Shown: positions 13,503 to 24,959, numbered from the stretch's first letter. The stretch: DNA of 64,000 bases from Nageia nagi (GCA_050084985.1 JBITNC010000001.1:189782001-189846000), one strand, 5' to 3'. Made by a program: numbers and translations. The notes: generated by a model from the sequence alone, not told the origin.

Positions 13503-14489
13503 GCCATGCCTCCTCTCATATGGTCTCCCCTCTCCTCTCTTGTCTCGCCATTATGCCAAATGGTCCTCTCCTCCTCTAACCCCTCATCTCGAAAAACTCA
13601 AAATGATAAAAATATTTCAAGTAACTCACCTAAAGATCCCCACATGTGCCTTTTTTATTTTTTTCTCATTTTCACAAAGGGGTAGTTTTTCACTTCCCTA
13701 GATATATTTTTTGGGGTGGCTAAAAACTCTCCCACTAAAACTTTAAAAAGGGGTGATTTTAAAAATTACTCATATTAACCACCCTAAAATCCTTTTTTGG
13801 TTTAGTGATAAGATCTAATAAATGTTTCACTATTAAGTCCTTCCATTATGGAAGTTTGTACCATATTGATAGTATATTCATGCCTAAAAATATGCATAAA
13901 TTAATCATTTAATGAAATTGAAATATTACAAACATGTATTTTTTCAAATAAATAAATATATTCATATATTTTATTAAATTTCACCTTTAGGTAAATCATA
14001 TTAGTGAACAATAACATCATATATGTTGGTAGCAATACCTTCCTCAAAGGCTATTTCCAAACATTTTTGTACACTTTTTTAGTACTTTACCAACCAATCC
14101 ATAGGAGATGCATAATTGGGAGTGGGGGTGTGATCAACCTCACCATTAATCTATGATTTCAAATTTCAAAAAGGGTATCCCATTGGAAAATATTTTCTAT
14201 TGCCAAAGTATTCTATCTTCTGTAGGTGTTTCAAATATCTTAATATGAGATTTTATATACATTTGGATAAGCATGACAATCTTTTGTATGAAGGTGTGCA
14301 ATAATTTTTATTAGAGAATACATTATTATATGGTAAAAGAAAATTAAATATTTACAATATATTAATTTTATAAACATGCAAATGTAATAAAGGTTATATA
14401 CACACACACACACAAACAAACGCTAAGTCTTAGATAGTTATGTACAGTCCAACATATGATGCCATATAATTTGAATGATGTCTATTGGA
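13503..14489. other. Spacer without recognised gene; pyrimidine-rich tract then AT-rich DNA
   Basis: Just outside the left arm lies a C/T-rich tract (13503-13610) in which CTCTCC-type words and TCTCGCCAT recur. It is followed by AT-rich DNA. This may be the 3' side of the CACTA element whose transposase lies to the right, but I could not identify a CACTA terminus with confidence. Confidence 0.5.
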
Positions 14490-15678
14490 TAGATATACTT
14501 ATATCAATCACATTCTAAATTTCATTTCATAATTGCATCAATTCATCAATTAATGGTTCAAGGTAGACATGCATATTTTTAACTTGATGTGTCCAATAAC
14601 TAAAAGAGTCAACATGAAATGTTCTTTTTCTTTTAAATAAATATCCATGGAGATATGTTATAATTAAATACTATAATATGACATAAAGAATAATTATATG
14701 ATTGTATGGATAATAGATTGACACCATCAATTTCAAAACCCAATCTGACTACATATTTCTCTATATGTTTCATTGCTTTATAATATGCAATAATTTGTAA
14801 TACACCTTTTGCACTTCTATTTTTTGCATGCCAATCTATACATTATGCAATTGACTTACACCAATATATTCTACAAAACCTAGAAATGATTGGAAAGATA
14901 CAAGCATTCTTTTGAGGAATATAATTCTCTATCATTTCTGAATGATATCTATTTGCACCATACTTTAAACATCTAGTCAATTTTTTATATGGTTCTCTGT
15001 ACAATATGCAATTATTAATATAGACTTGGTATGAATGAAACTCTACCCTTACATCCTTCAAAATTTTGTATATCTTTCTACGTGAAGGAGGGATGATATT
15101 TTCTTTTAGAAGTACATTTTATTTTAGTAACCTATAATACCACGTACAAGAATAAAATTATTATTAAATGATAAAAAAATCTAATATATAATTTGATAGA
15201 AATTAAAATATTGAAAAATAAAAAAATTATATACTTCATAAGAGTAATGAAACTTTTATTTGACCATTTATAACTAGCTTTTAAATTCATGAAAAGTAGG
15301 GTCATCATAACTTGGATAAACATGCTCCTTCATATAAAAGATTTTTGGAAGTATTATACATGCTATCTTTTTCATAAACACCATCTCTTACATCATCATA
15401 TATGTATGAGAAGTATCATTCATGTCTACATCATCATATCTATTTGGATAGATTGACTAAAGTAAATCATTCATTACACTTTGTTCTTAATGATAATTAT
15501 TCTCTCTTTCATCATTATCACTATTCTAATATATGACCATAGGAATAAGAGCTTTTTGATTTGGGTCTTTCAATAATTGTTCATATGCATCAACACTTAA
15601 TATATTATAATTGCTTCCTTTTTCTTCTACTTTCATGTTTTCGATGGAATGGTGTATAAGATATTCTTGCATATTCAT
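14490..15678 (-). pseudogene. CACTA (En/Spm) TNP2-type transposase, decayed
   Basis: Minus-strand reading starts at ATG 15678 (MNMQEYLIHHS) with an acidic N-terminal part. It then matches TNP2 in order: WSNKSF near 15260; NCILYR and LTRC..GA.RYH near 14950-15010, where family members have CPNDCILYR and KCPxCGxSRY; FPIISRF.RIYW near 14890 (family FPLIPRLQRLY); DWHAKNRSAKGVL near 14800 (family RWHxxxRxxDGVLRHP); VRLGFEIDGVN near 14740, which holds the first DDE Asp; and NYNISPW near 14670. A likely intron lies about 15090-15230. Several stops and a frameshift near 14660 kill it. It would have cut and pasted elements with CACTA ends; the later catalytic residues were not found. Confidence 0.85.
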
Positions 15679-15852
15679 ATGTCTACAAAATTAATTAATT
15701 AGTTGTTACATACAAATTAACCATTAAAATAGCTAAAAAATAAAATATTTTTCATTATTAGGTGATCATCAACAAGGTATAACAAGTGGATAGCAATGTA
15801 AAAGTAAATAGTAACAATATATGTATTTCATACATGCATAACATCAATAACA

Positions 15853-17083
15853 TTAATTTTTTAGAGCATTTTCTTTTGGCTTTCTTCTTGGTTTAATTAT
15901 TACATTTTGATCTCTTAACTCTAAATGTTCCTTATATTTTGGATTAGGTATTATGTAATTATAGTGGATCAATAACTCATCACCATGTGAAATATATCTA
16001 ATAGGAACTACACCTACATAACTACGCATTCTTTTACACATGAAGTCTTCTTGATCATTTTGAAATTCTACAAATTCATAATTTGGTATGTGTTTGGTGC
16101 CTTTGGTGTTGTTTATATAACATGCAATGTTTCCATGTATTTTTAGTCGGCTATTAATGTACACATATTTTGATCAATTTGTTGCTAAAATGAACATTTC
16201 CACAAAGATTATATTTGGACATATTGAATATCTACTTTGCTAATTATCTGCAAAAACCTATTTTGTAAACTGGTCCATAAAATGACATCAATTTTGGTGG
16301 TTCTATTCCATGACAAACATGTACAATATACAAAAAAAATAAACCCATACCAGCACCACACAAATAGTCTGAAGATTTGATCATGTATGAATAACCACAA
16401 TAATTGAATTACTCAAAAGCTTTTGAAATAAGTATATCGATTGGCCATGCACTATATGCCTCATAATCATATGTATCCTGATATAAATGTAGTAGATGAT
16501 ATGGAAAAGAACAATCATTAATACTCTCCAACAATAGATCAACTAGCTTCTCATTTATATTGATACATGCCACTGTTCTTTAAAGTCTTATTCTTTTGCA
16601 TGTTCTTCCCTCTTTGTTTGATGAATCTTGTTCTCTCTTCATATGATGAATTAGATTTTAATTTAATATAAATATTTTATTTTAATTTAATAAATTTTTT
16701 AAAATCAAATCAAATTTTGATGCTAACTACCTCACGATCATTATCATCATCTTCATCAATGTACATCCTTATTTGATGGAACATCTATCCTTTTTTGTAA
16801 CATTAATCATAGTATTAAGTTAAATATTTTACATAATATCATCAAAGTAAGAATTTAAATGATTTTATATTTCTACATATCTAATGAAATTTATGTGTTG
16901 ATTAATGAAATATATCTCATCTATGACAAATTAGTGGCATCTCCATCTCATCATTGGTTGAAGAATATAAGTAATCTTGTTATCATTTGAAGATACATCC
17001 ATCATTTTTTGATGAATATAAGGCATGTCTTCCTCATCTTAGGAAACATCAATCTGTCTGAACATAGTGATACAAGCCATTGA
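15853..17083 (-). pseudogene. SET-domain (lysine methyltransferase-like) gene remnant beside the CACTA transposase
   Basis: On the minus strand an exon at about 16640-15853 reads EKLVDLLLESINDCSFPYHL near 16535, then NYCGYSY, CGAGMGLF near 16350 (SET N-terminal GxGxF/A signature), LMSFYGPVYKIG near 16275, INSRLKIHGNIACYINNTKG near 16130 (position of the SET RFINHSC block), VGVVPIRYISHGDELLIHYNY near 15980 (SET GEELxxxY block), and a Lys/Arg-rich tail with stop at 15853. Probable upstream exons are 17083-16935 (starting MACITMF) and about 16795-16737 (acidic, MYIDEDDDNDRE, followed by a GT donor). A stop after ALISKAFE-like text, two stops near 16240 and a frameshift near 16200 break it. The NHSC core is replaced by INNTKG. 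It lies about 175 bp upstream of the transposase, same strand. Confidence 0.72.
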
Positions 17084-18290
17084 CTCGCTATTAAATTTTA
17101 AAAAATAACAATTCATTACTCATATTATTTATTAATTTCCTTAACTTATTCATTTAATTTTTTTAAATAATATCTACTTTTTAAAATTAAAAAAAAGCAA
17201 ATTTATAATATTTTATTATTTTTAATTTATAATTTTTCTTGTAAAATTATAAATTTATCTAATACTTAATTTAATTTTTTTAAAATTGCTTATAAATTTA
17301 TAATCACTTGTACATTTATCTAATTTTTTTTATTTATTTTTAAATTACTTATAAATTTATCTAATTTTTAATTTTATTTATTTATTTTGCAATTATTTAT
17401 AATATTTTAATTATATTATGTATTATTTTAATTAATTAATTAATTTTTTAATTACTTGTAAATTTATCTAATTTTTGATTTATTTATTTTGAAAATATTT
17501 ATAATATTTTATTTATATTGTATAATTTTTTAATATTTCTTAATTTTTTGATATTTTTCCTGCCTAATGCATACCCTGACACGTTCTTTGATATAAGTGA
17601 TGGTGCACGTCAGGCATGCATTTCGGATGTGATACAAATCATGACACAAAATTCATCAAAAATTGCATCAAGATGACCTTATATTATGGAAATTTAAAAA
17701 AAACATCCTGTCTTTTTCATTCTATACACTTTTCTTTCAAAACAATGGTGCATTTTTACGGTTTTAGGTTATTGTTAAGTCTATTTTTCTAAGATTTCAA
17801 TACGATTTTCTAATTTTTTTAAGGATTTTTTATTGTTTCTCACAAAATTTTACAATTTTTATTGAGAAAGGGTTTTTTCTTCATTTCTACAAAATTTCCA
17901 GAGATTTTCAAGACGTAAGTACAAATCATGCATTTTTAAAAGTTTTTCAAGAATTTTCTAGGGTTTTTCTTTATTTTTAGAATTAAAAAAATATATATAT
18001 AAGGTTTTAACTAAAAACTTAGGGTTTTTCTAAATTTTTGTAATTTTTAGAGTTTGTTTTCGAAAAAATAGTAAGAGTTTTACTTTAAAAATAGAAAAAT
18101 AAAGAGAAACATAGAAAAAACATACCTAAGATACTCTAGCTATGCAAAACTGTGTAATGCTCTGGCTATGCAAACTTTTGTCCAAGAAATTTTGCTCAAA
18201 TTTATCGAATTTTACCCTTAAAAAGTTTGCCCAAAGTTTACTCAAAAAATTTTGGCCAATTTTACCTTAATTTTACCAAATTTATAATTA
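17084..18290. other. Extremely AT-rich spacer with one inverted motif
   Basis: About 17140-17560 is nearly pure A/T built from ATTTAT and AATTTA words. At about 17575-17612 there is an imperfect inverted motif (CCTGACACG ... CACGTCAGG) in the only GC-richer patch. This could be a subterminal motif of the CACTA element, but that is inference. No gene is seen. Confidence 0.5.
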
Positions 18291-18294
18291 TTTT

Positions 18295-18350
18295 AAAATT
18301 AAAATTAAAATTAAAATTAAAATTAAAATTAAAATTAAAATTTAAAATTA
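18295..18350. repeat. Hexamer repeat (AAAATT)n
   Basis: About eight to nine near-perfect AAAATT units in a row, followed by degenerate continuation to about 18360. Confidence 0.93.
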
Positions 18351-18744
18351 ATTTAATATATTTAAAATAATGTATTATTTTTTTCAAATTAAGATTGAAA
18401 TTTAGCAATATATTGTAAATTAATTAATTTCTAATTTTAAATTAAAATTAAAATTTATAAGTTATAATTCAAATTAATTAATTATTAAATTATATCTTCA
18501 GTATTGCTCATGCATGTTAGAATGCTAAAATGACGAAGTGATAAAGAAGCAAATATACAAATGGGATGCAACCAAATGATCCTAGAAATGGGATGAATAA
18601 GATGAGGCAAAGACCCCGTTGAGACCTCCCAAAATGTGGGTCAACATAGTGTTGAAAGAAAAAGAGAAAACTATAAAAGAAATTGATATCTAACTAGAAC
18701 CTGTAATGGAAAATAACAAAGTTTGAATCAAAATACCGAAGAGT

Positions 18745-19375
18745 ATGATTGAAAGAGAAGAAGAAGGTCTCAAATATGCCTTGACTGAAAGATTGGTTAG
18801 AATACGACCAAACATGGATTTGATTCAAAAATGGCCAATTGAATGTTGGTGTACCAAAAGCTCAATGGAAATAATATCATTACATTGTGAATTTATTTTA
18901 TTCAATTTCATATACAAAGAAGACATGCAAATTGTCTTAGAGCTAGGCCCATGGTTCCTAGGAAAAAAGGCTCTAATCTTTTAAAAATATCACAAGAATT
19001 TTAGGTTTGAAAAAGAAAATTTCAACTTGATTTCTACTTGGGTGTCAATTCCAACTTGTCGATGATGTTTTGGAGTTCCTGTGTTATTGCATGGATTGCA
19101 AAAGGAATAGGCTCTCTAGTCTTGATCAAAAAGGCAACAAGAATGAAAGTCACACGATTTATAGTGAATGTAGACATATCTAAGGAATTAAGAATAAAGA
19201 TATACATTTATACATACGATGGTGAAACCTTCAAGCAAGAATTGGTATATGAAAATCTATCAATTAAATGTATGATATGCGAACCATTGGATCACAATGT
19301 AAAGGAGTGCCTCGAAAGAAAAATGCAGAAACCTCAGCAGGAAAAAATGTGGAGAAAATCATCAAAAGGTTGAAA
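18745..19375 (+). pseudogene. LINE ORF1 (DUF4283-like with CCHC knuckle), frameshifted
   Basis: Two overlapping frames hold the protein. The first (18745-18981) has the plant LINE ORF1 feature of a region ending in ELGPWFLGKKALIF, like the GPWxxxxxxLxL motif of DUF4283. After a stop and frameshift the second (19038-19373) continues through FIVNVDISKELRIKI to an intact-looking knuckle, CMICEPLDHNVKEC, with the CX2CX4HX4C spacing of zf-CCHC_4. The expected role is RNA binding in the LINE ribonucleoprotein. At least one frameshift separates the two halves. Confidence 0.75.
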
Positions 19376-19719
19376 TAATGGAAGGTATAAAGCTCCAAAT
19401 CAAAACCAAAATGTGAAGAGAATTCAATCCCAAAATAAAAATAAAAATAAAAATAAAAACTAGTATTGAATCAAGGAATCCATATGCGACCCTTAACACT
19501 TTAAAAGAAATTGAGGAGATAAATATGTTCAAAGAAGAACCAAAAGAAATGGATATCAGTGAAGTAGGGAATAAGGGTGAACAAAATATAGTAAGGAAGC
19601 GATCCATGTGTGAGAACAATGAAGGAATGCAACATGAATGAGATCAAAACATAGAAGAGATCCCAAGGAGATAGACAAATGGCCACATGAAAACACCCAA
19701 TATTGGTAAAGGTTATGTT

Positions 19720-20480
19720 GGACACCCATCTTCGAAAAAGTTTTAGGAATGACTAATAAAAAAGGACTTAGCAAATGGAAGATAATGTATCTTAGGGATA
19801 ACAAGATCCTTGATAGAAAAAGACCCTTTATAGATATTTGGAGAGAGCAAACATGGTATGGTGCTAATTTAGGAATCAAAAGTTAGGGAAGATAGAATAT
19901 TAAATACAAAAAGGAAATTATGGAAGGAAGCAAATTTTATCTACAAAGAAGCTGATGGAGCTTATGGAGGCCTCATGAGCCTTTGGAACCTAGAGACAAT
20001 TCACAACTCAAGAGACAAAATTCTTCCTGAATCCCAAAGGTACATCCATACTCTAGCTACTAATTTGGAATACAACTTTGACTTTATAATTACAAATCTA
20101 TATGCTTTAAATGATTCTATTGAAAGAAAATAAATTTTTGGACAATTATCTTTGGAAAGAATGAGTTTTAGGCATATCCCATGGATCATAATGGGGGACT
20201 TTAATACTATCTTATACCTTAATAAAAAGGGGGGAGGGGGGGGTATAAGAGAAGGATAATGATTTGGAAAATTTAAGAAGTTCTAAGATGAAAATAAGCT
20301 TTCAGATTTAGACTTAATTGGAGCTGACTATACCTAGAATAACATGAGGGATGGTGAAGGATCAATCCAAACCAAACTTGATAGGGCAACTTATACAATA
20401 AATTAGATTACATAATTCTCGAATTATCTCCTAATGAACTAAATAAAAATAACATTAGATCATACCCCAATTCTTCTTCA
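19720..20480 (+). pseudogene. LINE ORF2 endonuclease domain (AP type), decayed
   Basis: The reading includes ADGAYGGLMSLWN near 19950 (family GxSGGLxxLW), ITNLYALNDS near 20095 (family xNVYGPxxxxxK), and PWIIMGDFNTIL near 20180, the GDFN motif of LINE endonucleases that nick target DNA. A poly-G run follows at 20229-20243. Frameshifts and stops interrupt the domain on both sides. Confidence 0.82.
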
Positions 20481-20889
20481 AGTTATCCCCTTCACAAAGA
20501 AGAAAATTCACTTTAGATTTGAGATTATGTGGCTAACTCATCCGAATATATTTGATAGCATTCAAATATGTTGGGATATCCTTGTAAGAGGAACAAAAAT
20601 GTTTCAATTATATACAAAATTGATGAATGTAAAGAGAGAACTAAAGAAATGGAATTGGGAGGTCTTTAAACATATTGAAAGAAAAAAAGACTAATGGAAA
20701 GAGGAACTCTGACTTATCAAACAAAAGATATAATAGGAAGGAAGAACTAAGGAGCTCACAAAGAATGAAAAAACTACTAGAAAAAAAATATAGAAAATTA
20801 TGAAGAAAGAGGAGACTCATTGGAGGAAAAAATCCAAAATATCTTGGGTAAAATAGGGAGACATGAATACCAAGTTCTTCAAATTCACA

Positions 20890-22004
20890 ATATTAAGGAG
20901 GATGGATTTCAATAGGATTGAGGTACTTGAGAAAGTTAATGGAGATATGGCTTAAGGAGATGAGGACATCAAATAAACTATAGTAGAATTCTACAAAAAT
21001 ATCCTCAGTAAAAGTACAAAGATTGATCAAAATGTAACTGAAGGTATACTTAGAAATATCCCAAACTAATTGATGAAGAGGATAACCTAATGCTAAAAAA
21101 ACCATTTTCAGATAATGAAATTCATATCTCTCTCTTTGAGGTGAAACCTAATAAGGCCACTGGACTGGATAGTTTCTCTGTAATTATTTTTAAAATTTAT
21201 TGGGAAATAGTTAGAGAAAGTGTGATGCAGGTTACACAAGAATTCCAAAGAAATAACCCCCTTTTAAAATGTTAGAATAACACCTTTTTGAAATCTAATT
21301 CCAAAGACTAAAGGGGCCATTGAACTCAAAAATTTCAAGTCAATTAGCCTATATAACACAATCTATAAGATTATCATTAGGATGTTAATTAAATGAGGTA
21401 AGTACTACCAAAAATAATCTCAGAAGCTCAAGATAGCTTTGTGAAGGAAATACATATAGTTGATGGTATCATTTTAATGCATGAAGTTGTCCATACAATC
21501 AAGAGTAATGGAAAGGAAGGGATGCTAATAAAGTTAGATATGAAGAAGGTATATGATCATGTTTCATGGTAATTCCTTGATCAAGTTCTAATAACATTTG
21601 AATTCAAGGATCAATAAATGAAATGGATTCGAATATGCATTTCTTCTACCAATTTATTTGTATTAGAAAATAGGGAATCTACAACCTTTTTCAACACCAG
21701 TAAGGAATTAAGGAAAGGCAACCCTATCTCTCCTTATCTCTTCATTTCCATGGCAAAATCCTTAAGGATATTTGTGGTAAGAGCTAATAGAATCAAAATA
21801 ATCATACCAACTCTAAAATTATCATCTAGTCACTCATCATCAATTCATTGATGACACAATTCTTATTGGTAAAGCAGGGATTAATGAAGACATGGTGTTT
21901 AATAGAATTTTTGATAATTATGAGATAGAATCGAACCAATATATTAACTATGACAAAATTACTATTTTCTTCTTTAAAACCATTAAGGAAAGGAAGGATA
22001 GAAT
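20890..22004 (+). pseudogene. LINE ORF2 reverse transcriptase, N-terminal and catalytic part
   Basis: RT blocks appear in order: NKATGLDSFS near 21150 (family KAPGPDGF), KLDMKKVYDHVSW near 21535 (family KxDxxKAYDxVxW, first catalytic Asp), LRKGNPISPYLF near 21715 (family xQGDPxSPxLF, here Gly-Asn), and QFIDDTILIG near 21850, where the catalytic Asp-Asp pair is kept. The reading is cut at 22004 by the copia LTR and continues beyond 43523. Several stops precede the domain; the catalytic motifs are better kept than in the LTR elements here. Confidence 0.87.
22000..22004 (+). repeat. Target site duplication of the copia element, left copy (AGAAT)
   Basis: AGAAT here and AGAAT at 43523-43527 flank the copia LTRs exactly. 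Joining the LINE frame across one copy gives a continuous RT reading. Confidence 0.9.
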
Positions 22005-22473
22005 TATTGAAAATTTAGCTCACTATATGAGATCTAAATCTAAGTTTTCTAAGATGAAATGATCTTTATTTATAAGCATGTTGCACCCAAACCTAGGTGC
22101 ACTGTACCTAGCACACTATTCCCTAGGTGCACCATGCCTAGTTCCAGGTGCATCGTTCCTAGCATCCTAAACACTAAGTGCACTGTGCCTATAAATAGAG
22201 TTTGGAAAGCTTAAAATAGCATGCATGAGATTATCATTTTTATCCTCATTTTTAACATTATTGTTACTATTTTGGATTGATGTTTCACCCAATTTTCTCC
22301 TAGTATGATAGGATAGATTTAACATGTTTTAGTTTACTTTTCCATTGGATTGTAACAAGTTGTGATCATGTAACTTGAGTTTATATTTAGTAAAATCTAT
22401 TTCTAGGTTTCTCCAAAAACCTATATATGTAATGATTTAATTTTTTAAATTAATAAAATTATAATACTTTTGA
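22005..22473 (+). repeat. Copia 5' LTR (469 bp)
   Basis: Same length as the 3' LTR (43054-43522). The start TATTGAAAAT corresponds to TGTTGGAAAC in the 3' copy and the end TTTTGA to TTCTCA, so the canonical TG and CA ends have decayed here. TATAAATA lies at 22190-22197. U3 has a cluster of the words CTAGGTGCAC and GTGCCTAG at about 22090-22190. After the LTR, 22470-22486 resembles a strongly decayed TGGTATCAGAGC-type primer site. Confidence 0.88.
22190..22197 (+). promoter_or_regulatory. TATA box in copia 5' LTR
   Basis: TATAAATA, matched by TATAAATA at 43239-43246 in the 3' LTR. Its place after the U3 repeat cluster supports a promoter role. Confidence 0.7.
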
Positions 22474-22592
22474 TTTTGATTTCAAATCCTTAGGGATATC
22501 TATTGGGTTATAGTTATTGGGTGCAATTGTAAGAATTTATTTTTTTATTTCAATAGATTTTATTTTAGTGTTTTTTACTATGTTTGAGTAAT

Positions 22593-23430
22593 ATGGATGC
22601 AAATAATAATCCTCTACCAATTATAAACTTCCATGGAGAGGATTATGAGTATTGATCTATCATGATGAAGAAATTACTCATAGAAAAGGGGCTATGGGAT
22701 GTAGTTGAAGAAGGATATACTAATTCGACTGATTAAAGCACTATTTTAGCCAATGATAAAATTGCTAAGAAGGAAGCTTAGAAGAAAAACTCTTTTGCAC
22801 TCTATCATCTACAAGCTACCTTCGATAAGAGCATATTCCCCTAGATTGCCTCATGCACTTCAGCCCAAGATGCATGGAGAGTACTCAAAGATAACTATTA
22901 AGGTAACAACCAAGTGAAGCAAGTGAGGTTGTAAACCCTCAAAAGAGATTTTGAAAATCTCAAGATGCAAGCTAGTTAGATAGTGGGAGATTATTATGTG
23001 AGAGTCAAAGCATGTGTGGAAAAAATGAAGACCCTTGAAGAAGAGGTTTCAAATGCTAATATAGTGAAGAAAGTGTTGAAAATACTTCTCTCCAAGTGGA
23101 ACCATGTATCAATCATAATTGAAGATTCAAAATATCTATCTACTCTCACTTATGATAAGCTCATTGGATCCTTGATGTCCCATGAAGAGAGGCTCCAAGA
23201 ATATACAAAATCATTGGTTGCAATGAATGATGAGAAGGCTTTTGCAATAGAGGAGGATGAAGCTTCCTACAATAAACAAGGGAGAGGCCAACAATTTTAA
23301 ATAAGAAGAGGAAGGGGAAGGAAAGAAACTACCCATGGATGAGGTATAGGTGGCTTGAATGGGAGGGGAGATAAGAAAAATAAATAATATTACTATTGTA
23401 ATGAATTTGAGCACTATGAATGAGAGTGTA
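22593..23430 (+). pseudogene. gag: Copia gag (UBN2-like) with broken zinc knuckle
   Basis: Reading from MDANNNPLPIINFHGEDYEY, a typical copia gag start, through IEKGLWDVVEEGYT and a clean block (22983-23300) with YYVRVKACVEKMKTLEEEV and LSTLTYDKLIGSLMSHEERL, to the knuckle YYYCNEFEHYEWEC near 23390. The first Cys of CX2CX4HX4C is Tyr. Six or so in-frame stops fall at expected Trp or Gln sites. The role in a live element is the virus-like particle shell. Confidence 0.87.
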
Positions 23431-23499
23431 GAGCCAAATTCACCCAAGAAGGAGAAAGTACAACCAATTATGGACAAGATGATGAGACCTCTAATTTAT

Positions 23500-23920
23500 T
23501 TTTATCTTATAGGAAGACAAATCAGAATCTCAGTAAAAATTAGATTCTAAATATTAGTGCTTTTAATCACATGATCAGAAAAGAAGAGTTTCTTGCTTCC
23601 ATGGAAAACTCTTTCAAATATAAGATAAAAATTGGAGATGACAATACATTATCTATGGAAGGCATGGGAATCATAGAGGTCAACACCAAATAAGGAACCA
23701 AGAAGATAGATAACATCAACTATACTCCTAATCTCAAACAAAATTTGCTAAATGTGGGACAAATCATGGATAATAACTATAAGCTTATTTTTGAAGATGG
23801 AAAGTGTGTGATATATGATAAGAACAATGGTCATAGGCTGGTCACTATAATCCAAATGACCAAGAATAGATTATTTTCACTCAAATTTGGATGAGATTAT
23901 GCCAAACTAACAAATGCCAT
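23500..23920 (+). pseudogene. Copia protease region, inactivated
   Basis: The protease reads ILNISAFNHMI near 23550, where family members have ILDSGASNHMT, so the catalytic Asp and Gly are lost. It continues IGDDNTLSMEGMGIIEV, NINYTPNLKQNLLNVGQ and ends DYAKLTNAM at 23923. Normally about 45 further codons of GAG-pre-integrase (WLWHxRxGH) would follow. They are absent here and at the resumption near 40452. Confidence 0.85.
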
Positions 23921-24119
23921 GAGAATATATGAGGGGAGTTTTATTTTATAGTAGTGTCAAGGAAGTATTTTAGTTTGTTGCCTTCCATACTTGTATTATT
24001 CTTATGTATTCTCCTACATTCTACATATACATTTATGTTTTGTATTTTTTTGCATTCTTTTATAAAACCCATGAATCCTACAATCATTACATACCATGAA
24101 ACTATGTTTTTATCATACA

Positions 24120-24910
24120 CTCATCCATTTCAAGGTTTATGGGTATATTTTGGTAGTGAAGTTCAAAGCTTCCTCAAGATAGTATACACAAACTACAATA
24201 TTTGATTTATAAGCATAAAGTATACAAATGCACACACCCAATTCAAGGTTTATGGGTATTTTGATAGCTTGCATGAACCACAACATTCAATTTACAAGAA
24301 CCAAGTAGACACATGCACACCCAATTATGGGTTTATGGATATTTTGATAGCCTACATGAACCACAACATTTGATTTACAAGCATCAAGTAGATACATGCA
24401 CACACCCAATTTAGGGTTTATGGATATTTTGGTAGTGAAGTTCAAATCTCCCTCAATATATCCTATATGAACCATACTATTCGATTTACAAGCACCAAGT
24501 ATATACATGCACATACCCGATTTAGGATTTATGGGTAATTCGGTAATGAAGTTTAAATATCCCTTAATATGGCCTACATGAACCATAATATTCAATTTAA
24601 ATGCACTAAGTACACACATGTATACATCCATTTAAAGGTTTATTGGTATTTTGGCCATGAAGTTCAAATCTCCCTCAAGACAGCCTACACAATCCATAAC
24701 ATTCAATTTACATACACTAAGTACATACATGCACACACCCATTTTAGGGTTTTTGGGTATTTGAGTAGTGAAGTTCAAATCTCCCTCAATATAGCCTACA
24801 CAAACCATAACATTCAATTTACATGCACCAAGTACACATATTCACACACCCATTTTAGGGTTTATGGGTATTTTAGTAGTGAAGTTCAAAGCTATTTTAA
24901 GATGGCATGC
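24120..24910. repeat. Minisatellite of about 111-bp units, right arm
   Basis: Reverse-oriented partner of 12530-13320, with unit starts at 24134, 24247, 24330, 24415, 24525, 24637, 24748 and 24859. Two units lack about 27 bp (the GTAGTGAAGTTCAAATC segment). Open frames on both strands are a by-product of the triplet-multiple period. Confidence 0.9.
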
Positions 24911-24959
24911 ATGACCAAGAAGGTCAATAATTCATATATAATGATTAATCCTATGATTG

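Larger units (their letters stand above)
18500..22004 (+). mobile_element. L1-type LINE, 5' and central part (interrupted by copia)
   Basis: This part carries a gag-like ORF1 (18745-19375), an AP-type endonuclease (about 19720-20480) and reverse transcriptase up to residues TIKERKDRI, where the copia LTR begins. The reading resumes at 43523 with RIARILKC on the other side. The outer limits are approximate: no target duplication was identified and the start is placed where coding-like sequence begins after AT-rich DNA. Confidence 0.87.
22005..23920 (+). mobile_element. Ty1/copia element, 5' part (LTR, gag, protease)
   Basis: The 5' LTR (22005-22473), a degenerate primer site, gag and protease are present. 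The element then breaks at 23920 against the composite and resumes near 40452. The whole copia element spans 22005-43522, with 16.5 kb of inserted DNA. Confidence 0.9.

Noticed and set aside
13733-13745. CACTAAAACTTT as a CACTA terminus
   Set aside because: No matching TAGTG partner with a 3-bp target duplication could be found at the other side; TAGTG at 18646 lies in the LINE 5' region.
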